NCBI GenBank assembly: GCA_030152105.1
Contig: JASLIH010000004.1
Location: forward strand, 1 to 14,547
From: Actinomycetes bacterium
Lineage (GTDB): Bacteria > Actinomycetota > CALGFH01
Direction of reading: 5' to 3'
DNA: 14,547 nucleotides
The position numbers were made by a program, and so were the translations under genes. Below, piece by piece: positions 14,430 through 14,547 of the stretch (positions within the stretch are counted from its first letter, which is position 1; each line of letters begins with the position of its first letter). The notes below the pieces were generated by a model. It saw nothing but the letters and a program-made list of their open reading frames with translations. It did no database searches and was not told where the DNA came from.

Positions 14430-14547
14430 GCCTCGGCCCCGACGGGCCCGGGGGCCGGCGACCGGCGCAGGATGCCCCGCAGGGCCTGCCATTCCAGCCG
14501 GTCCCGGAAGCGCCACAGCAGGGCCGCGTACAGCCCGCAGCCGACCA
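14426..14547 (-). CDS. C-terminal end of a probable membrane protein (5' end outside window)
   Basis: The frame ending in TGA at 14426-14428 is open to the window edge. Its 39 complete codons read VGCGLYAALLWRFRDRLEW, then QALRGILRRSPAPGPVGAEA. A hydrophobic segment followed by a basic, proline-rich tail is typical of the end of a polytopic membrane protein, for example a polysaccharide flippase or polymerase; that identity is only a guess. Support for it being coding comes from the 4-nt overlap (GTGA) with the sulfatase start, the same arrangement as the next two junctions in this operon. Confidence 0.55.
   Translation of the reverse strand, partial: VGCGLYAALLWRFRDRLEWQALRGILRRSPAPGPVGAEA

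Noticed and set aside
14430..14516. Sulfatase start at ATG 14516
   Set aside because: It would add 29 Pro/Gly/Arg-rich residues before the membrane anchor and overlap the upstream reading frame by about 90 bp. The GTG at 14429 gives the same GTGA/ATGA-type junction as the other genes of the operon.
1..14547. CRISPR arrays, tRNA or rRNA genes, insertion sequences, attachment sites
   Set aside because: Looked for regularly spaced repeats, cloverleaf-like segments, conserved rRNA stretches and transposase motifs; none was seen.

Overview
The window is very GC-rich with strong G/C preference at third codon positions, many GTG/TTG starts and densely packed, often overlapping genes. This points to a high-GC actinomycete-type bacterium (Actinomycetota, possibly a deep-branching or uncultured lineage). 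The taxon is an inference from composition and gene style; no rRNA marker is present. All functional calls come from reading motifs by eye, with no database search.

Layout: (1) 2-1305, plus strand: the C-terminus of an EF-G-family GTPase, overlapping by 4 nt the start of a PAPS-type sulfotransferase. (2) 5294-1278, minus strand: a probable three-gene operon of a small soluble histidine kinase, a NarL/LuxR-type response regulator with an unusual repeat-filled linker, and a Tat-exported PhoD-like metallophosphatase. Its end overlaps the convergent sulfotransferase by 28 bp. (3) 5295-5596: a lower-GC divergent control region with two short dyads. (4) 5597-8892, plus strand: a second NarL/LuxR regulator, ATP sulfurylase (sat), APS kinase (cysC) and a PHP-domain phosphoesterase of the type that hydrolyses 3',5'-bisphosphonucleotides. 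(5) 8945-10852, plus strand: a secreted seven-repeat beta-propeller-like protein and a two-domain VOC (glyoxalase-like) protein. (6) 10853-11011: a short spacer with what looks like a decayed fragment of an MMPL/RND membrane transporter gene. (7) 14547-11012, minus strand: an operon whose four genes are joined by 4-nt overlaps: the C-terminus of a probable membrane protein, a membrane-anchored type I sulfatase, an APH-fold kinase-like protein with a long unrecognised N-terminal region, and a second sulfotransferase.

Taken together the window looks like a sulfation locus. Sat and CysC make PAPS; two unrelated-looking sulfotransferases could spend it; the PHP enzyme is a good candidate to remove the by-product pAp; and a sulfatase with an intact formylglycine motif could remove sulfate outside the membrane. 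No sulfate reduction genes (cysH, cysI/sir) are present here, which favours PAPS use for sulfating a surface glycan, lipid or small molecule over cysteine synthesis. Two related LuxR-type regulators diverge from one control region between the phosphatase operon and the PAPS genes, suggesting linked phosphate-ester and sulfate-ester metabolism. That regulatory link is inference.
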